Assembly: GCF_000418365.1 (NCBI RefSeq) | Contig: NC_021663.1 | Coordinates: 248,001-312,000 of the forward strand | Reading direction: 5' to 3' | From: Corynebacterium terpenotabidum Y-11 | Lineage (GTDB): Bacteria; Actinomycetota; Actinomycetes; Mycobacteriales; Mycobacteriaceae | Length of the DNA: 64,000 bases | Translations under genes and position numbers: made by a program | Notes under the pieces: model-generated | Database searches by the model: none | Told to the model about the DNA's origin: nothing | Seen by the model: only the letters and a program-made list of their open reading frames with translations | In this document: one piece after another, positions 53,023 through 61,181 of the stretch | Position numbering within the stretch: position 1 is the first letter of the stretch | Layout of the letters: each line of letters opens with the position of its first letter

Positions 53023-54585
53023 TCACCGCACCCGGTACAGCCCCCAGTCGCCGGCGGACCACACCAGGTCGTGGTCGGCCAGTACCGCCAGCGACTCCGG
53101 CGTGACCTCGGCCCCCTCGACGAGCACGAGGTCGATTCCGGCCTCCGCCAGCCGGTCCTCACCGCGCGCCAGGGCGCTGAGCACACTGACCATTGCCTCG
53201 TCCCCGTCGATGATCGTCCCGTCGACGATGAGGTACCCCGGATCCACCGGCGCCCCCGGCAGCATCTTCAGCAGCGGGTCCAGGGCAGGCCGTCCGTCGA
53301 TGATGCGGTAGTTCCCCGGTGGCCACAGCAGGGTGCGGGGGTGGTCGATTCCGGCGTCCCCCGGAGTGGCCGCCAACTCCTCCACCACCTCCACGACCTG
53401 TGCGTACCTGGGATCCAGTGGTACCGGGCGCAGCTCCGACAGGTCCACCGGCAGCAGCGGGACCTGCAGCCACACCAGGACCGCCGTAATTCCTGCGGCC
53501 AGGGTCCGTGCTCCGGTCAGCATATCCACCCGGGAGACCAGCACCACCAGTGCCGGCAGTGCCAGGACGACGAACTTCTGGGTGTCGCGCAGCAGTCCGG
53601 CCCCCGGAACCGATTCCAACAGTGCACCGAGCACCGCGAGACCGGGACCGGTCGCCAGCAGCGTCGGCACGGTCACCGCGGCCACCGCCAGCAGCGACAG
53701 CCGACGGACCGGTCCGGTCCATGCGCCGCGTCGGCCCAGCACCACTGCCACGGCAATGGCGACCAGGCACAGCAGGACCCCGGCCCATGCCACCCGGTGC
53801 TCGGGGACGGCGGACGCATTCCAGATCCCGCCCAGTCCGGCGAGCGCCCCGAGCGTGCCGACGAACGGTTCGGCCCGGGCGGCGAACAGGGCGGCACCGG
53901 CGGAATCAGTGAGCGTGCCGGAGGAGTTGACCAGTGACGGAACCACCCACGGCAGGCTCAGTACCAGCCCCGCCACCAGCGGCGTCAGCGCCGCCCGTCG
54001 CCACCCGGCCGTCACGACCGCGACAATGACCCCGAGGATCAGACCGGTGGGCGTCACCGCACACACCGCCAGCACCACGACCGGGAGGACGCGGCGCTGT
54101 TCCATCACCCAGAGCGCCATCAGCGGCAGGAGCATCCCGGCCGCGACCACCGACCAGTGGCCCTGCAGCAGTCGTTCAGCGACATAGGGGTTCCACAGGA
54201 CGAGTGCCGCCGCGACTCCCTGGCCCACCCCTGGCGCCCCACACCGTCGGGCTAGCAGCGATGCCCCCCAGGATCCGGCGACACCGCAGACCAGCATGAT
54301 CACCCCGACCGTCACCGGTGGCGGTATGACAGGGGAAAGAAGGGCGAGGACGGCGTCCTGCGGGACAGCCCGGGCGATGCCGTCCGCCCCCGTGGCAAGG
54401 TCATTGAGTGCCATGGTCCCGGGTACGACCATGTCGCGCAGGACGAGGGCCTCCCGACGGTGCCCGGTGACCACGGCGACCATGAACGGCCACAGCACCA
54501 CCGCGGTGAGCAGCACGCACCACACCAGACGCCACACCGGACGAAGCCACCGGTACCCGGTGGGGGCAGCGGTGGCTGAGGTCAT
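53023..54585 (-). CDS. Multispanning membrane protein (Rv0226c-like)
   Basis: A 520-residue integral membrane protein with about 10-12 spans (for example WRLVWCVLLTAVVLWPFMVAVV, VGVIMLVCGVAGSWGASLLA, LPVVVLAVCAVTPTGLILGVIVAVV) and a C-terminal soluble portion of about 130 residues (LLWPPGNYRIIDGRPALDPLLKMLPG). The layout resembles GT-C glycosyltransferases, although I see no clear DxD in the first loop. Its position beside DUF3068 and the TmaT-like gene is the same as in mycobacteria. Only 9 nt separate it from the upstream DUF3068 gene, so they are co-transcribed. Confidence 0.78.
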   Translation of the reverse strand: MTSATAAPTGYRWLRPVWRLVWCVLLTAVVLWPFMVAVVTGHRREALVLRDMVVPGTMALNDLATGADGIARAVPQDAVLALLSPVIPPPVTVGVIMLVCGVAGSWGASLLARRCGAPGVGQGVAAALVLWNPYVAERLLQGHWSVVAAGMLLPLMALWVMEQRRVLPVVVLAVCAVTPTGLILGVIVAVVTAGWRRAALTPLVAGLVLSLPWVVPSLVNSSGTLTDSAGAALFAARAEPFVGTLGALAGLGGIWNASAVPEHRVAWAGVLLCLVAIAVAVVLGRRGAWTGPVRRLSLLAVAAVTVPTLLATGPGLAVLGALLESVPGAGLLRDTQKFVVLALPALVVLVSRVDMLTGARTLAAGITAVLVWLQVPLLPVDLSELRPVPLDPRYAQVVEVVEELAATPGDAGIDHPRTLLWPPGNYRIIDGRPALDPLLKMLPGAPVDPGYLIVDGTIIDGDEAMVSVLSALARGEDRLAEAGIDLVLVEGAEVTPESLAVLADHDLVWSAGDWGLYRVR

Positions 54586-54594
54586 GGATGCAGG

Positions 54595-55785
54595 CTACCC
54601 GCGACGCACGCTCCGGTGCAGGACGGCACCGATGACGAGCAGCAGGATGCCGAGGATGCCGGCGCCCCAGGGAATGTAGGTGCCGATGAGCTCCATCGAC
54701 CTCAGCGCCTCCTTGGCGCGGTTCATCTGGGTGTCCTGGGTGGCCTGGTTGAACACGCCGGGGAAGTACAGGGCGGTTCGCTGCGGATCGGCCAGTTCCT
54801 GCTCCCGGTTCTCCGGCTGCGCCAGTTCGGCGGCTTCAGCGTCGTCCCGGGCGTAGAACATCCACACGTCCTCGGCGCCCTTGATGATCACCCCGGTGTC
54901 CGGCTGGACATGGAGGGTCCGGTGCACCGTGTAGTACCGCGTCATCGTGACGTCGGGGCCGGTCTCGTCGTCCTCCTCCCATCCGTCGACCTCGTCACGG
55001 GTCAGCCCCCAGAAGGACGCCGGGAAGGTGAGGCGAAGCGCCGAGAGGGACGCCTTGTCTGCCGCCGACAGTTCCCCGTCGGCGTTGAGCCGGGCCTCCA
55101 CATTGGGGTACAACTCCGTCGGTTCGATGACCTGCTCGAAGCGGTACACCGTTTCGCCCTGCATCTTCTCCTTGTCGACGAAGTCGATGTCCTGGCTCTT
55201 CAGGAGCTGACCGTCGAAGTACGGGTACGCCTTCTTCTCGGTGCCGAAGGGGAACTGGTACTGCAGGCCGTCGCGGGTGAACAGGGGGGTGTCCTCCTCA
55301 GCGACACCGCCGCCGACGGTGGGCGCGGTCATGTCGAAGGAGGAGACCGGGCGGTCGACCGGGAAGGCGGTCCGCCGGGTCAGGGTGACGCGGTCGATGG
55401 TCGCCGCAATGAGATTCTCCGGCTCCGGCAGGTCGGTCCGGAACACGGTATTACCCGCCTCCAGAGTGATCTCCTTGTCGGTGGTCGGCTCCTGGGCGAG
55501 GATGTGCCGCTGATTCTGGAGTGGGACATCCGCCCAGATGAAGCAGTCGATCGTCGGGGAATCGCCCTCGCACTCGGGGCGGGAGGCGTTGTCCCCGACC
55601 GGCGTGCCCGCGGCCAGGGCACCTGCATCGAGCAGGCGTCCCTCGGTCTCGTCAGTGACCGTGTACGACTCGATATCCCTCGGAATCACCTTCCCCTTGG
55701 GGAGGACGTAGGTCGGCAGGGCGATGGCGATGACGATCAACGCGGCACCGATGACGATCAGTGCGTGGGAAAGGACCTTCTTCAT
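54595..55785 (-). CDS. DUF3068 (PorA-family) membrane-anchored protein (Rv0227c-like)
   Basis: A 396-residue protein with a transmembrane segment at each end (ALIVIGAALIVIAIALPTYVLP and YIPWGAGILGILLLVIGAVLH) and a large extracytoplasmic domain between them. The domain has DUF3068 features: GKVIPRDIESYTVTDETEGRLL, RHILAQEPTTDKEI, DGLQYQFPFGTEKKAYPYFDGQLLKSQDIDF and ADVWMFY-like EDVWMFYARD. Function is unknown, though the family is confined to mycolate-producing genera. ATG 55785 starts the anchor; the preceding in-frame residues lack membrane character. It is divergent from the acyltransferase gene. Confidence 0.85.
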   Translation of the reverse strand: MKKVLSHALIVIGAALIVIAIALPTYVLPKGKVIPRDIESYTVTDETEGRLLDAGALAAGTPVGDNASRPECEGDSPTIDCFIWADVPLQNQRHILAQEPTTDKEITLEAGNTVFRTDLPEPENLIAATIDRVTLTRRTAFPVDRPVSSFDMTAPTVGGGVAEEDTPLFTRDGLQYQFPFGTEKKAYPYFDGQLLKSQDIDFVDKEKMQGETVYRFEQVIEPTELYPNVEARLNADGELSAADKASLSALRLTFPASFWGLTRDEVDGWEEDDETGPDVTMTRYYTVHRTLHVQPDTGVIIKGAEDVWMFYARDDAEAAELAQPENREQELADPQRTALYFPGVFNQATQDTQMNRAKEALRSMELIGTYIPWGAGILGILLLVIGAVLHRSVRRG

Positions 55786-55908
55786 GGTCGCGGGTGTTCC
55801 TGTCCTCTTTGAAGGGGGCACGGGTGACATTCACCGCTAGTTTAGCGGGGCAAAGAGCATCCCGGGGCTGATACGCCGTTACTGTGCCGGTCGGACGGGT
55901 GATGACGG

Positions 55909-55914
55909 TACTCT
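55909..55914 (+). promoter_or_regulatory. -10 element (TACTCT) of the acyltransferase gene
   Basis: TACTCT lies ten bases before ATG 55925, leaving at most a few untranslated bases. Confidence 0.4.
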
Positions 55915-55924
55915 CGCACTCATC

Positions 55925-57091
55925 ATGACGACGCCGTCACACCCCCGCCGCCCCTTCCTGCCGTCACTGGAGGGGCTCCGAGCCGTCGCCTGCCTGGGCA
56001 TCATCATCACCCATGTCGCATTCCAGACCGGGAACGACACCGGCACGCTCGTCAACCGCATGATGGCCCGCACCGACTTCTTCGTCCCGGTGTTCTTCGC
56101 GCTCTCCGGATTCCTGCTGTGGCGTCGGCACAGTACGGACCGCGGCGCACTGAGCTGGGCGGGATACTACGTCTCCCGGATCGGCCGGATCATGCCCGCC
56201 TACCTCGTCCTTGTGGTGTCGGTGCTCGTGCTGTTCCCCGTCGCCGGGAACCCGTCGCTCCTCGTGATGGTGGCGAATCTCCTGCTGATGCAGAACTACG
56301 TCGCCGACGGATTGGTCGGTGGGCTGACGCATCTGTGGTCCCTGTGCGTGGAGATGTTCTTCTACCTGGTCATGCCGCTGCTGGTGCTGGCAGTGGGCCG
56401 CCGCACCCGGCGCGTCCGCGTCCTTGCCATCGTCAGCCTCGGGGTGCTCAGTGCCCTGTGGCCGTTCCTTGCCGGACCCCGGACCGGGGATCTCAACCCG
56501 CACATCATGCCGTGGGCCTTCGCCGGCTCGTTCGGGGTGGGATTGCTCGCCGCGGAGACCGAGGGGTGGCTGCGGTCGTCGGCCACGGCGTCCCGGGCGG
56601 CGACGGTGCGGCGGTGGGCGGGACGCCGGGGGCTGTGGATCGCCGTGGCGGTGGGCGTCCTGGTGCTCGCATCCGTCGACGGACCGGAAGGGCTCACCAC
56701 GGCGAGTCCGGCGGAGTTCGCCCGACGGACGCTGTACGGCGTGGTCTTCGCCGCGGCGCTGGTGGTGCCGCTGGCGGTGGTACCGCGGTCCCGGTTCCTG
56801 GAGAGCCCGGTGATGCAGATGCTGGGACGCTGGTCCTATTCGGTGTTCCTCTGGCACATGGCATTGCTGTCGCTGGTGTTCCCGCTGACCGGGATCGGCC
56901 TGTTCACCGGTGGCTATGCGGCGTTCGTGCTGGTTCTTGCGGTGACCGTGGTCCTCACGGTGCCGGTTGCGGCGCTGAGCTATTCGCTGGTGGAGGATCC
57001 GGCGCGCCGGGCGGTGTCCCGCTGGTGGAAGGCCCGGTCCGCCCGGGGTGCGGCGACAACCGCGGACAGGCAGACGACCAGGAGCAGTTGA
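55925..57091 (+). CDS. tmaT: Acyltransferase-3 membrane protein, probable trehalose mycolate acetyltransferase TmaT
   Basis: A 388-residue protein with ten or more membrane spans of the OafA/acyltransferase-3 family. The catalytic Arg-X10-His is GLRAVACLGIIITH (Arg19, His30), followed by RTDFFVPVFFALSGFLLWRRH, LTHLWSLCVEMFFYLVMPLL and YSVFLWHMALL. In corynebacteria TmaT acetylates trehalose monomycolate so that it can be exported by MmpL proteins; the Rv0228-like position and the MmpL3-type gene elsewhere in the window support that role. The 3' end overlaps the convergent aftD gene by 112 bp, giving both proteins charged tails from shared DNA. Confidence 0.82.
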   Translation: MTTPSHPRRPFLPSLEGLRAVACLGIIITHVAFQTGNDTGTLVNRMMARTDFFVPVFFALSGFLLWRRHSTDRGALSWAGYYVSRIGRIMPAYLVLVVSVLVLFPVAGNPSLLVMVANLLLMQNYVADGLVGGLTHLWSLCVEMFFYLVMPLLVLAVGRRTRRVRVLAIVSLGVLSALWPFLAGPRTGDLNPHIMPWAFAGSFGVGLLAAETEGWLRSSATASRAATVRRWAGRRGLWIAVAVGVLVLASVDGPEGLTTASPAEFARRTLYGVVFAAALVVPLAVVPRSRFLESPVMQMLGRWSYSVFLWHMALLSLVFPLTGIGLFTGGYAAFVLVLAVTVVLTVPVAALSYSLVEDPARRAVSRWWKARSARGAATTADRQTTRSS

Positions 57092-60000
57092 GCGGTGAGG
57101 GAATCCCCGGCGTAGCTGTTGCTGAGCCCGCCCGCACCCCAGGGGCCGCGGGTGAACAGGACGGTGGCGAGTCCGCCGGAAACGAGGACGATCCAGGTGC
57201 CGCGGATCCACCGGTGGGGAATCTGCAGGGCGCCGACGGTGACGGCTGCGACGAGGATCCCGGGGATGCCCGCCAGGATCCAGGCGACGGCTGCCCCCGC
57301 CAGAGCGGCCGTGGCTGTCCCGACCGCCCCGGTCGGACGCGGGGCGCGCTCACGGTCGCGCTGATAACCACCCCGGCTACTCAGCAGCAGGAACAGCCAT
57401 GCCCCGAGGAGTACCAGTGCCGCCGCCAGTCCGGCGGCGAGCCAGGCCCGGTAGGTGGTCGTCGCCGGGAAGTCGACGGTCACCGCCGCGGCGAGGTCCT
57501 CGTCCGTCAGGGAGGCCACGGCACTCCACGATGCCGGTACCAGCCATCCCTGCTGCCAGCCGTTGACCGTCACCGGTTCCAGGTCGACGGACTGTCCGTC
57601 CACGTCGAGGCGGGCTTGGCGTCCACTGTTCACTGCGGTGGGGGTGACGACGATCCGGTCACCGGAACCGCCGGTCGACGACTCCGACGCCGGCGTCCGC
57701 AGCTCCACCCACCGGGCGGTGGACCGTACCTCGTGGTCGCCGCCGGCCAGCGCCAGCGTCGCCCCACAGGGCACGGCCACACCGTCGATGAGCACATCCA
57801 CACCACAGTCGGCGGAGGTGACGGTGACCTCGGTGCCGCCGTCCGGCACGGTGACGGTCCGCCGCATCGTCCCCTCGGCGATCTCCTGGCCGAGCACCCA
57901 GCGCCCCGGTGAGGAGCCGTCGGTGAGGGGCGGGACGACGATGTCGCGCCGCGGGGTGACATCCGTGCCGTCGGGCGCGGTGAGCGAGAACTCGCTGAGT
58001 CCGGCCCTGCCCCAGGCGCCGGTGATCCGCAACTCCACCTGGTCGGCCGAGCCGGGCGGAAGACTGACGGTCGTCTCGCGTCCCACCGACACCTGCATCG
58101 TGGTGGACGCCACCGTCTGTCCCTCCCGCGAGGTCGTGACCTGCAGTCGCAGGCTGGTGCCCTGGGCCTGTGCGGTGAGCCGGAGCTGTTGGACGGGCTC
58201 GTCGAGGGAGACGGTGAGCGATTGGTTCACCGGTGACCCGGACGCCGGGTACCAGGCGGTGGTCGGATCGTCGTCGACGGCGGCGGAGACGGAGGAGAGG
58301 GTATCCGCCCCGTCGAGGGAGGTGGGGTCGTCGGCGGCGGAGGACGCCAGGATGTGCCCGCCGGATTCCCGGACCTCGGTGAGGGTACCGACCGACGGGT
58401 AGTCGCGGACCGGGTTCATGCCGCGCCAGGGGTCGGACGGGGCGCGGATCGCGGAGTCCGGGGAAGTGACAGTGCCGAAGCTGTGTTCGCGCAGGGCCGG
58501 GGTGTCGGTGACGGTGACCGGGGTACCTGCGAGGTCCCCGGTGAGGCCGGCGGCCGCGGCGTCCCCGACCAGGATCCGGTCCCGGGCTGCACCGTCAGCA
58601 GCGGCGAGTCGGGGCAGGACCTCCGCCCCGCCGGCAACGACGTCGAGGTCATCGACGTGGATGGTGCGCGGTGCGGTGGTCGCGGCATCCTCCCCCACCC
58701 GGAAGATGTGGATATCCCCGTCACCGAAGGACGCCTCCTCGGTGAACCCGGGGGAGGTGCGGAGGGTGCGCAGGACCAGGCGTGCACCGGGCGTGTCCGC
58801 GGCGCTCGTGAGATCGGAGCGCACCAGCAGGAATCCGACGCCCTGCTGTGTCAGTGCGGCGGCCAGGGTGGGGGAGGCGGTTCCGGTGTCGAACTCGCGT
58901 TGGACGCCGTCGAGCCCGCGGATCGCCTCGGGGGGGACGAGGGGGACGGCGTCCCGGACGACCCAGGGCACGTCGAGGAGAGCCTGGGCAGGTTCGTCCC
59001 GGGTGTTTCCCCAGTTCTGCCGGGCCGAGGCCGCCCGGGGCAGGATCATCGTGCGGGACGCGGACGCCCCGTTCTCCGGGTTGTTGAGCCAGGCCGCGGC
59101 CTCCGACCAGTAGGTGGGGACGCTGCGGTAGCCGTCGACCGGGACCAGTCGGCCCGACCAGGCCGGGGCGGTCACGACCCCGAGGAGCAGGCCGACGGTG
59201 AGGACCACGACCACCGGGCGGTGCCGCTCCGGGTGGGCCCACTGGGCGCGCTGAATGGGCACCCGGACACGGCTGAGCAGATGCGCCACACCGACGATCA
59301 GGGGCAGACGCACCAGGGCATCGAACTTGTGGAGATTGCGCAGTGGAGCGCCGGCACCGTCGAGGAAGGACCGGACGTCCTCCGCCACCGGGGAGAACGG
59401 ACCGGCGAGACCGAAGATGAGCAGGCCGGTGGCGAGCATCATCAGCCACGCCGTCCGGTGTGAGTCGCGGAGCCGCAGCAGACCCAGCAGACCCAGGAGC
59501 GCGACGATCAGCGTGCCGGCGACGAAGACCGGCTCGCTGACCAGGGCGGCTCCGGCCTGCCGTTCGTCGGAGAGGAAGGGCGTCCAACTGGTTGTCCCGC
59601 GCAGGATCTCACCGAGGGAGAACCAGTGGGTGGTGATACCGGCGGACTCGATGTAATCGGTGAACGGCGGAGAATACCGGCCGAGGATCAGCAGCGGTCC
59701 GATCCACCAGAAGCAGGCCAGGACCATCGCCGGCGCCCACCAGGCCATGAACCGCCAGGCGGTGCGACGTTGGCCGGAGCGGCCGACTCCGGCGACCAGC
59801 CACCACACCAGGGCAGGGAGGACAGCGGCGGCCGTGGCGACCGCGTTGACCGCGCCCAGGCACAGGACCGCCACCGTCGAGGACAGTGCCGCAGTGGCGA
59901 CCCGGCGGGGCGGGGGAGCGTCGGTGGCGAGGATCCGGACCAGCGGCAGCAGGATCCACGGCACCAGTGCCACCGGCCACGCTTCGGAGGAGATGGCACC

Positions 60001-60456
60001 GAGTGTCGTGAGGATCCGGGGGGACAGGGCATAGAGCACCGCCGCGATGAGGCGGGAGGTCCGGGACCCGGTGCCGGTGGCCTCCAGCAGCTTCACTGTG
60101 CCGGCGAAGGCGAGGGTGAGCAGCAGCGTCCACCACAGGCGCTGGGTGAGCCAGTCCGGCAGTGGGGAGAGCAGGGCGAAGAACAGGCCGTGGGGGAAGA
60201 GGTACCCGTAGGCCTGGTTCTGCAGCTGGCCGAGCGGGAAAATGTCGGTCCACGGCGACAGTACCTGGTGGAGGAACCCCCACGGGTCAGCGACGAGATC
60301 GTGTTTGGTGTCCGCCACGGTCAGCGGCGGGGCCTGCACCAGGCACAGCAGGAACCAGGCGAGGACGGAGAGCGTCCAGCCTCGCCGGGTGAGGGTCGGG
60401 GTCGGTGTCAGGTCAGCGACGTTCGCCGTACTGCACGGAGCCGAGGATCGCGTCAT
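56980..60456 (-). CDS. aftD: Arabinofuranosyltransferase AftD
   Basis: A 1158-residue membrane glycosyltransferase that extends the arabinan of arabinogalactan and lipoarabinomannan outside the membrane. The N half has about 11 spans with the acidic loop QAPPLTVADTKHDLVADPWGFLHQVLSPWTD after TM1, where the Asp residues are likely catalytic. Large extracytoplasmic domains with carbohydrate-binding character (about residues 560-1020) and a final membrane pair follow. The start is uncertain: ATG 60456 overlaps the DUF2613 gene by 44 bp and has no ribosome-binding site, and no other ATG, GTG or TTG precedes TM1 after that point. It overlaps tmaT at the 3' end. Confidence 0.9.
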   Translation of the reverse strand: MTRSSAPCSTANVADLTPTPTLTRRGWTLSVLAWFLLCLVQAPPLTVADTKHDLVADPWGFLHQVLSPWTDIFPLGQLQNQAYGYLFPHGLFFALLSPLPDWLTQRLWWTLLLTLAFAGTVKLLEATGTGSRTSRLIAAVLYALSPRILTTLGAISSEAWPVALVPWILLPLVRILATDAPPPRRVATAALSSTVAVLCLGAVNAVATAAAVLPALVWWLVAGVGRSGQRRTAWRFMAWWAPAMVLACFWWIGPLLILGRYSPPFTDYIESAGITTHWFSLGEILRGTTSWTPFLSDERQAGAALVSEPVFVAGTLIVALLGLLGLLRLRDSHRTAWLMMLATGLLIFGLAGPFSPVAEDVRSFLDGAGAPLRNLHKFDALVRLPLIVGVAHLLSRVRVPIQRAQWAHPERHRPVVVVLTVGLLLGVVTAPAWSGRLVPVDGYRSVPTYWSEAAAWLNNPENGASASRTMILPRAASARQNWGNTRDEPAQALLDVPWVVRDAVPLVPPEAIRGLDGVQREFDTGTASPTLAAALTQQGVGFLLVRSDLTSAADTPGARLVLRTLRTSPGFTEEASFGDGDIHIFRVGEDAATTAPRTIHVDDLDVVAGGAEVLPRLAAADGAARDRILVGDAAAAGLTGDLAGTPVTVTDTPALREHSFGTVTSPDSAIRAPSDPWRGMNPVRDYPSVGTLTEVRESGGHILASSAADDPTSLDGADTLSSVSAAVDDDPTTAWYPASGSPVNQSLTVSLDEPVQQLRLTAQAQGTSLRLQVTTSREGQTVASTTMQVSVGRETTVSLPPGSADQVELRITGAWGRAGLSEFSLTAPDGTDVTPRRDIVVPPLTDGSSPGRWVLGQEIAEGTMRRTVTVPDGGTEVTVTSADCGVDVLIDGVAVPCGATLALAGGDHEVRSTARWVELRTPASESSTGGSGDRIVVTPTAVNSGRQARLDVDGQSVDLEPVTVNGWQQGWLVPASWSAVASLTDEDLAAAVTVDFPATTTYRAWLAAGLAAALVLLGAWLFLLLSSRGGYQRDRERAPRPTGAVGTATAALAGAAVAWILAGIPGILVAAVTVGALQIPHRWIRGTWIVLVSGGLATVLFTRGPWGAGGLSNSYAGDSLTAQLLLVVCLSAVVAAPRADRAFHQRDTARRAGSSTSE

Positions 60457-60607
60457 TCTCGGAGACGGTGTTCGACGGCAGCTCGGTGTTGTCCGCCACC
60501 ATCCCGATGCCGATGGCGGCAATGCCGCCGAGGACTACGCCGATGACGGCGGAGGCGATGGCGGGGCCGATACTACGGCGGGGGGTGGAGTCGGTTTCGA
60601 AGGGCAT
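60413..60607 (-). CDS. DUF2613 small membrane protein
   Basis: A 64-residue protein with one transmembrane helix (IGPAIASAVIGVVLGGIAAIGIGMVA) followed by a short extracytoplasmic tail (DNTELPSNTVSENDAILGSVQYGERR). It matches DUF2613, a family found just upstream of aftD in mycolate-producing genera (the Rv0236A position). GAGGA lies ten bases before the ATG. Its 3' end overlaps the most upstream usable aftD start, so the two are probably translationally coupled. An accessory role for AftD is suggested by context alone. Confidence 0.82.
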   Translation of the reverse strand: MPFETDSTPRRSIGPAIASAVIGVVLGGIAAIGIGMVADNTELPSNTVSENDAILGSVQYGERR

Positions 60608-60634
60608 CGGGGGAAGTCCTCTGGTCGGTGGCGG

Positions 60635-61144
60635 TTACTGGAGTGGTTCGTTGATCGGCGGGACGACAAGCACCGGTACATCGGCGTGTTTGACGAGGTT
60701 ATCCGCCACACTGGAGTGCAGGAGCGACTGCCAGCCGCTCAGCGCCCGGGTTCCGGCGACGATGAGGTCGACCTTCAGTTCATGGGATGCTTCGACAATG
60801 GCACTCCACACGGCAGTCGATGATTCTACCAGGTAGGGTTCCGTCTCGAAACCAAGTTCGGCGGCAAGTGCCACGCCTTCGTGGCTGAGTTCGGTGGCGT
60901 CGATGTAGGCGGCGTCGGACCGGTAGTCGTCCGGGTCGTCGTTGATCCCCTGGATACCGGTCGCCAACCCGCCGACGCCGGCGGCCCGGGCGGCCTGCCG
61001 GTGGATTGGTTCCCAGGCGGTGACGATGTACGCCCGGTGGGTCGACAGCAATTTGGCGGCATAACGGATGGCGTCCTTGGACTGGTCAGAGCCGTCGTAG
61101 GCGATGAGAACGGAATCGGTGGGGGGTGTCGTGTCGTTGCTCAT
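60635..61144 (-). CDS. Universal stress protein (UspA family)
   Basis: A 169-residue single-domain USP with SVLIAYDGSDQSKDAIRYAAKLL at the N terminus and DLIVAGTRALSGWQSLLHSSVADNLVKHADVPVLVVPP at the C terminus, the latter resembling the G-X2-G-X9-G(S/T) ATP-binding pattern. It is the first gene of a probable operon with DUF2613 and aftD (27-nt gap). TACGCT seven bases before the ATG marks a leaderless promoter. The longer frame upstream runs antisense through the lpqI gene and is not used. Confidence 0.88.
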   Translation of the reverse strand: MSNDTTPPTDSVLIAYDGSDQSKDAIRYAAKLLSTHRAYIVTAWEPIHRQAARAAGVGGLATGIQGINDDPDDYRSDAAYIDATELSHEGVALAAELGFETEPYLVESSTAVWSAIVEASHELKVDLIVAGTRALSGWQSLLHSSVADNLVKHADVPVLVVPPINEPLQ

Positions 61145-61151
61145 GCCACTG

Positions 61152-61157
61152 AGCGTA
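61152..61157 (-). promoter_or_regulatory. -10 element (TACGCT on the minus strand) of the usp gene
   Basis: TACGCT, read on the minus strand, ends seven bases before ATG 61144. The divergent lpqI -10 is only 11 bp away, so the two promoters overlap back to back. Confidence 0.5.
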
Positions 61158-61168
61158 GTCGCGGCACG

Positions 61169-61174
61169 TACCGT
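61169..61174 (+). promoter_or_regulatory. -10 element (TACCGT) of the lpqI-like gene
   Basis: TACCGT ends seven bases before ATG 61182. The GGGAGG that follows touches the ATG and is too close to act as a ribosome-binding site. Confidence 0.5.
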
Positions 61175-61181
61175 CGGGAGG

